From Castor canadensis (Eukaryota; Chordata; Mammalia; Rodentia; Castoridae), in the NCBI RefSeq assembly GCF_047511655.1, contig NC_133394.1, positions 55,894,501 through 55,958,500 of the forward strand: DNA of 64,000 nt, written 5' to 3'. The notes below the pieces were generated by a model, which ran no database searches, was not told where the DNA came from, and saw nothing but the letters and a program-made list of their open reading frames with translations. Position numbers and translations under genes: made by a program. The stretch's first letter is position 1; each line of letters begins with the position of its first letter. Positions 59,651-64,000 of the stretch are shown here, piece by piece.

Positions 59651-61535
59651 ATGCAGTTGTACTGTCAGCAACCTGTTCCACGTAGCAGATGGTCCCCCGT
59701 CATCATGTGCGCCTTCATCCACGCCTTCAAGTGCTGGATCTGTGCCCTTTGTGTTCCTGAGCCTGGCTTCCTCACGTTCACGTGGTGTGCCCAGACTGCA
59801 GCCATTGCAGGTCACCTTCGGTCTTCCTCCCAAAGATTTCAACCTGCACCGCGTTACAGCATGGCACGTTTTGTTGCTCCGTTCCTCAGCAGGAGGCCTT
59901 GAGGGTGGTTTCCCTGGCATGGGTTCGGTGAATAGCGCTGTGCTCATCATGGTCATGCAGGTTTTTCGGTTTCATATTGGCTTGGGGTCCTTCGGCTGCA
60001 CGCCCGGGGGATCTCTCCATGTATCATCTGGCGTTTCACTCTTTGGCAGGAAGAGAAATCTCCGCCCTGCTTCCCATCATGATTTTCGTGGTTCAAGTTG
60101 GCACAGAGTGTGCGCAAGTGTCACTGCCTGGCGGAATGTGGGCGAGCATTTGCGGCTGTCAGCATGGGTCCGGAGACTGTCCCCTGATGTGATCCAGTCA
60201 CCGTTTAGGGGACTCAGATTTATTCCGTGGTCACGCTTCTCCCGTGCCGTGTGAACTGAGCAGGAAGAGTGCATGCCCACGGGCAAAGGCACACACACAC
60301 ATGCAAACAAGCCGAGAGTAATAGCGTTTTGGTGCTCCTTCTCATCCCAGCTCGGCCGACTAGAGCACGGCCGATGCTGTGTAAGGATCTGAGTGAGTGG
60401 GAAGTTGTAAAAGAGGGAATGTTCATCAGGCTGCACATTTGCTGGATGAACAGCGTGCAGGCCATGGGGTGGTGGTGCCCCGGTGTCCTTGGCGTGCCTC
60501 TGTGCTGGAGAGGAGGGTGGGCTGCAGGTCCGTGAGTCCTGCCCTGCATGGAAGTGGGGAGGGATGTGTTGGGCTTGTGTGACGTGTGGTGGCACTGTGT
60601 CAGGGCAGTGGATCAGGGGGATGTCTGTGTGGGAGCGCAGCAGCCACGCAGCCGTAGGTCGTGGCTGCGACCACAGCAGGCTCACTTGCGCCCCAACCCA
60701 CCCTGGCCCCCCCAGCCTTCTGTGCCTGTTGGATTCTCGACACCTTGCCAGACACGTCGAAATGCCCGAGGGTTCGCAAGTGGGAGTGTGTGGGGTGGCC
60801 GAGGGGAGGATTGTCCCACCACATTCATGATGCGTGAGGGTGGCCGGCCATCCCAGTAGCCCATTGTTTTCTGGCGCCTTCTGCCCGCCACTCTGGCCAT
60901 CCTCTTGGCCCGGCTTCATTCCCACCCAGCGCTGCCGGTGTCCCGGCGCTCGTGCCTTGGCCTGCCTTAAGCCAAGGACAGCCAGGTGTGCCACAGGGCT
61001 CAGCAGAGGCTGATGGAAGGGGGCAGCAGCGGCTGTCGTTCTTCTGTGCTGGCAGCTCCAGCGGCAGTGGCGGCAAGGATCTCACTTGCACTTCTGCACC
61101 GGGGGTCGCGCCTGCCGAGTTCGAGATGGAGTCGCAGGTGGAGATGGAGGCGACCTCTGAAGACATCCTTGGTGAGTTTCCCGGTTCCCTTGGGGTGTCT
61201 GCCTTTGGGCTGTTGAGGAAGTGGGAAGGACACTGCGAGGGCTTCTAGGGGAAGGCCCAGGGATTAGTTGGTCCCCTGGTGGAAAGGGGTTGAGGGAGAC
61301 AGGGATGCTGGAAACTCTGGGCTGAGGGACCCACGTGTGGTGGCACTGTGTCAAGGCAGTGGATGAGGGGGATGCCCCCTCAAAGCAGGTCACCTTCGGT
61401 CTTCCTCCCGAAGCCCTCAACCTGCACCACGTTACAGCATGGCATGTTTTTTCGCTCTGTTCCTCAGCAGGAGGCCTTGAGGGTCGTTTCCCTGGCATGG
61501 GTTTGGTGAATAGCTCTGTGCTCAGCACGGTCAAA
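59651..61535 (+). repeat. Array end region, second and partial copies
   Basis: 60941-61331 repeats the module of 58158-58545. 61333-61380 repeats 60580-60625 (GTGTGGTGGCACTGTGTCA). 61387-61530 repeats 59808-59955 (CAGGTCACCTTCGGTCTTCC, TCAGCAGGAGGCCTTGAGGG). At about 61535 the GC-rich DNA stops and AT-rich DNA begins. Confidence 0.75.
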
Positions 61536-63560
61536 TGAAGGTCAAATGAAGGTTCTGTAGAACATGATTCTTCTTTGTGTATATTTTTAAGTAGTATTTT
61601 TTCTTAATTTTCTATACATCTCTATTGCTAATCTCATGTCTTGAACTGGGATTAGCTTTTGACAGTTTCTTTCAAGTGAAAAGAGCAGCATATGATTTTG
61701 AGAATTTCTGCTGGCTAAAATGCTTCCAAAACATAAGCTAATAGAAATAGCTCAAAGAAATTATAATAGACTAACTAGTCTGCAAACATAATTTGCATAA
61801 TCCCAGAATAGAATGTGTTTGAGTATTCAGACAAAAATAGTAAGATCAGCATTTATTGTTTTATTTTTGATTACTTTAAAATTTTATCGATATTGTTTTG
61901 CATTAATACATTTCCATGAGTAAATTTTGACCAAAATCCAAAGCCATCACAAATTAAATGTGTTTTTTCTTGTGTTGGTATATAAGACTTTCCCCGTATA
62001 CTATTCCTTGAATGTGTTTAGGTAAGCTCTGTAAATTATAGTAAGTATTAAAATGGTAAGTAGTATTGGAAAAGGCCACATTAGAATCAATGAATGAAGG
62101 GGTTGAGACTGAAAATGCACTTGTAAATAAATAAAATGTAAAGTAAATATGACACATTGTTAGGCTAGATTTACAAGTAGAGTATGACAGTAAGTTTCAG
62201 GTGGACAGCTGAGTTTTTGCAGAATTTCAGTGTTATTGTAAGAGTATTTCTAATTTTGTCCTTGCCTAAACTCACTTTCGTCCAGTTTGTGTACAGTTCT
62301 GAGACTTGTCCTGTGCCTACTTTTACTATTTGGGAAATACCTGGGGTTTCCATCCTTAGCCATGGACTTGGCTAACATTTGGTGAATTATTCATCCAGCA
62401 ATTGGGGGTGGTAAAAGGTGGATCTGGTTTGTGAGTAGGGGATCATATTTTCTCTCATCATTCCAGGACTAAGTGTCCTGGGGCAAAGAGAAGACACCAG
62501 AAGTCATGTTATCATAACAAAATGAGAGGGCAGAGCATGAAATGCACACCCAAGCAATGGCATATCTTAAATGCATGTATTCCTTTGTCCCAAAGTTTGG
62601 AACAATGAACTGTACTTCGTGGGATGCATAAAGAGGACAGAGCCTATTTGAACTGCTACATGTGGTTTTATGGGATTGAGTGGGAATACTTAGAAAAATA
62701 CCTTGTATATAATTAAAGTTAGAACACAAAGTTTAATGAACTTACTAAGGCATATCAACTTGCAGCTATATAAACTCTTTTTTCCTAAATATTCTATACA
62801 TACAAATGGATATGTTATATCATGAAATTAGGGAGATAACCTTTTGAGATATTCATTTTCTCTAGCACTCAAGTGAATGCAGCTCCAATTATGTGATTTG
62901 TAATACCTGTTGGAATCAAGATGACTTCACTAGAGATGGTTTTAGAATTTATGCTGAGATGCTATACTCAGGTAGATGGTAATAATCAGAAGAAAAATAA
63001 ATGCTAGATTCTATACCATAGAAAGAAAAATAATGCTGATAGAAAGTTTACAGTGTCATGTAATGACCTGACAGTGAATTTGAAGATCTTAAGAAACCAT
63101 AAGAATTTCTTGATTTAAAGTGATTCTTAACATTCTACCCTCTCATAGATAAATATTATGAAGTCCATACAAACTATAAAAACAACTTTTTGAAGGTACT
63201 GGAAAATGACAAAGTGTTGGCAGCAACTGGAAGAGAGTCAAAACTCCCCTCAATGAAGGAAATTCACTGGGTGTTATTTGCATTTGCTTTTTTTAAATTA
63301 TTTTTTGCCTGAGGGCACTCTCAGATCTGTACAGTGGATGTGGCTAGAACTCAAGGAGAAAATCATGCCTTTACTGGCTTGAGAAGTCACTGAGCATATT
63401 TTGGGGCTATTAGAAGCTAGAAAATGAAGAGACTTACAGAAATTAAGGCTATAGAATTTGCCTCTAAGTTTCTGCATAAATCTCTTCCTAATCGCATGAG
63501 ACTGCTGAAGGACACATGCATGGGAGTGAACCCAAGCTTCCCACCAAAAAAGCAAGAGCT
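61536..63560. other. No recognised feature
   Basis: AT-rich DNA beyond the array. Short open frames near 62180-62380 and 62470-62730 show no family motif. Confidence 0.5.
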
Positions 63561-64000
63561 GCAGGATATCCACTAGTACCACTGCTGCCTACTTCCAGAA
63601 AGATGGAGTTAGGATTCTGAGCTCAGTTACTTTGAACTGACAGTCTGCTTCAACAAAAATCAATGTGTTTTAGAGGAATGTGACAGAATCCAAAATCTTT
63701 ACAATGGTCATTCACAACTTGTAGTTTAATAAAAAAAAAGTTAGCAGGAAAAAAATCACTAGATATGTATAGAACCTTCAAAATTTGACCCAGAGTCAAG
63801 AAAAACTGACATTGATACATGCCCCCCCAGTGTATCATCACCCCCAGTGATTTAGTAGTCAAGGATTCTAAAAACATTTATAGATATTAGATATGTTCAA
63901 GGATTTAAAGGAAAATATGATTATAATAAGTGAGCAGGAGAGGAACCTTGGCAGAGAAATAGAAATGATAAAAATAAGTGGAAATTCTAGAATGGAAAAG
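63560..64000 (+). mobile_element. Old L1M-type fragment, continuing past the window end
   Basis: TTTGACCCAGAGTCAAG, then AGATATGTTCAAGGATTTAAAGG, then GTGGAAATTCTAGAATGGAAAA follow the order of old L1M elements. Confidence 0.65.

Noticed and set aside
36397-61535. Homology to snoRNA-bearing imprinted arrays (SNORD115/116 type)
   Set aside because: I looked for paired box C (RUGAUGA) and box D (CUGA) with terminal stems at equal spots in the units and did not find a consistent set.
36397-61535. DUX4/D4Z4-type homeobox array
   Set aside because: The unit size is similar, but no homeodomain reading (WFQNR-type) was seen in any frame.

Overview
The window is mammalian nuclear DNA with no operons or prokaryotic signals. 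It is dense in LINE-1 copies, ancient L2/MIR/L1M fragments and two-part SINEs (a 7SL/B1-like half fused to a tRNA-like half). These SINEs, and the form of the young L1 3' end (a purine-rich tract shortly before the A-tail), point to a rodent, most likely a castorimorph such as beaver. The species call is an inference. I found no intact protein-coding host gene.

Region by region. 1-4.1 kb holds decayed exons of an angiopoietin gene on the minus strand, best match ANGPT4, with correct exon lengths and splice sites but several disabling changes. 4-20 kb is repeat-rich: an L2 tail, an L1 with a 5' inversion (6.2-9.5 kb), an inverted duplication (10.5 and 12.2 kb), B1-type SINEs and a long stretch of old antisense L1. 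20.5-24 kb is a 5'-truncated young L1 carrying a second young L1 in the opposite direction, each with clear target-site duplications. 24.1-25.0 kb is a 3'-truncated, intronless copy of THOC1. 25-36 kb is mostly old LINE debris plus a TATA/CCAAT promoter-like segment (31.7-32.2 kb) and a retroposed U1 snRNA copy (33.66 kb).

The most unusual part is 36.4-61.5 kb, a degenerate tandem array with a basic period near 3.1 kb. The left units (36.4-45.4 kb) are AT-rich and diverged. The right units (45.4-61.5 kb) carry the same landmarks but are GC- and CpG-rich, and some blocks are almost identical to one another. Each well-preserved right-hand unit has a CpG-rich core holding the same exon-like segment flanked by a 3' and a 5' splice site. 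The array then stops abruptly at AT-rich DNA at 61.54 kb. It looks like a CpG-island macrosatellite that may be transcribed as a multi-exon noncoding RNA. Long open frames inside it do not hold up as proteins when units are compared.

61.5-64 kb is AT-rich DNA ending in an old L1M fragment. No CRISPR, rRNA, tRNA gene or virus-like coding region was recognised.
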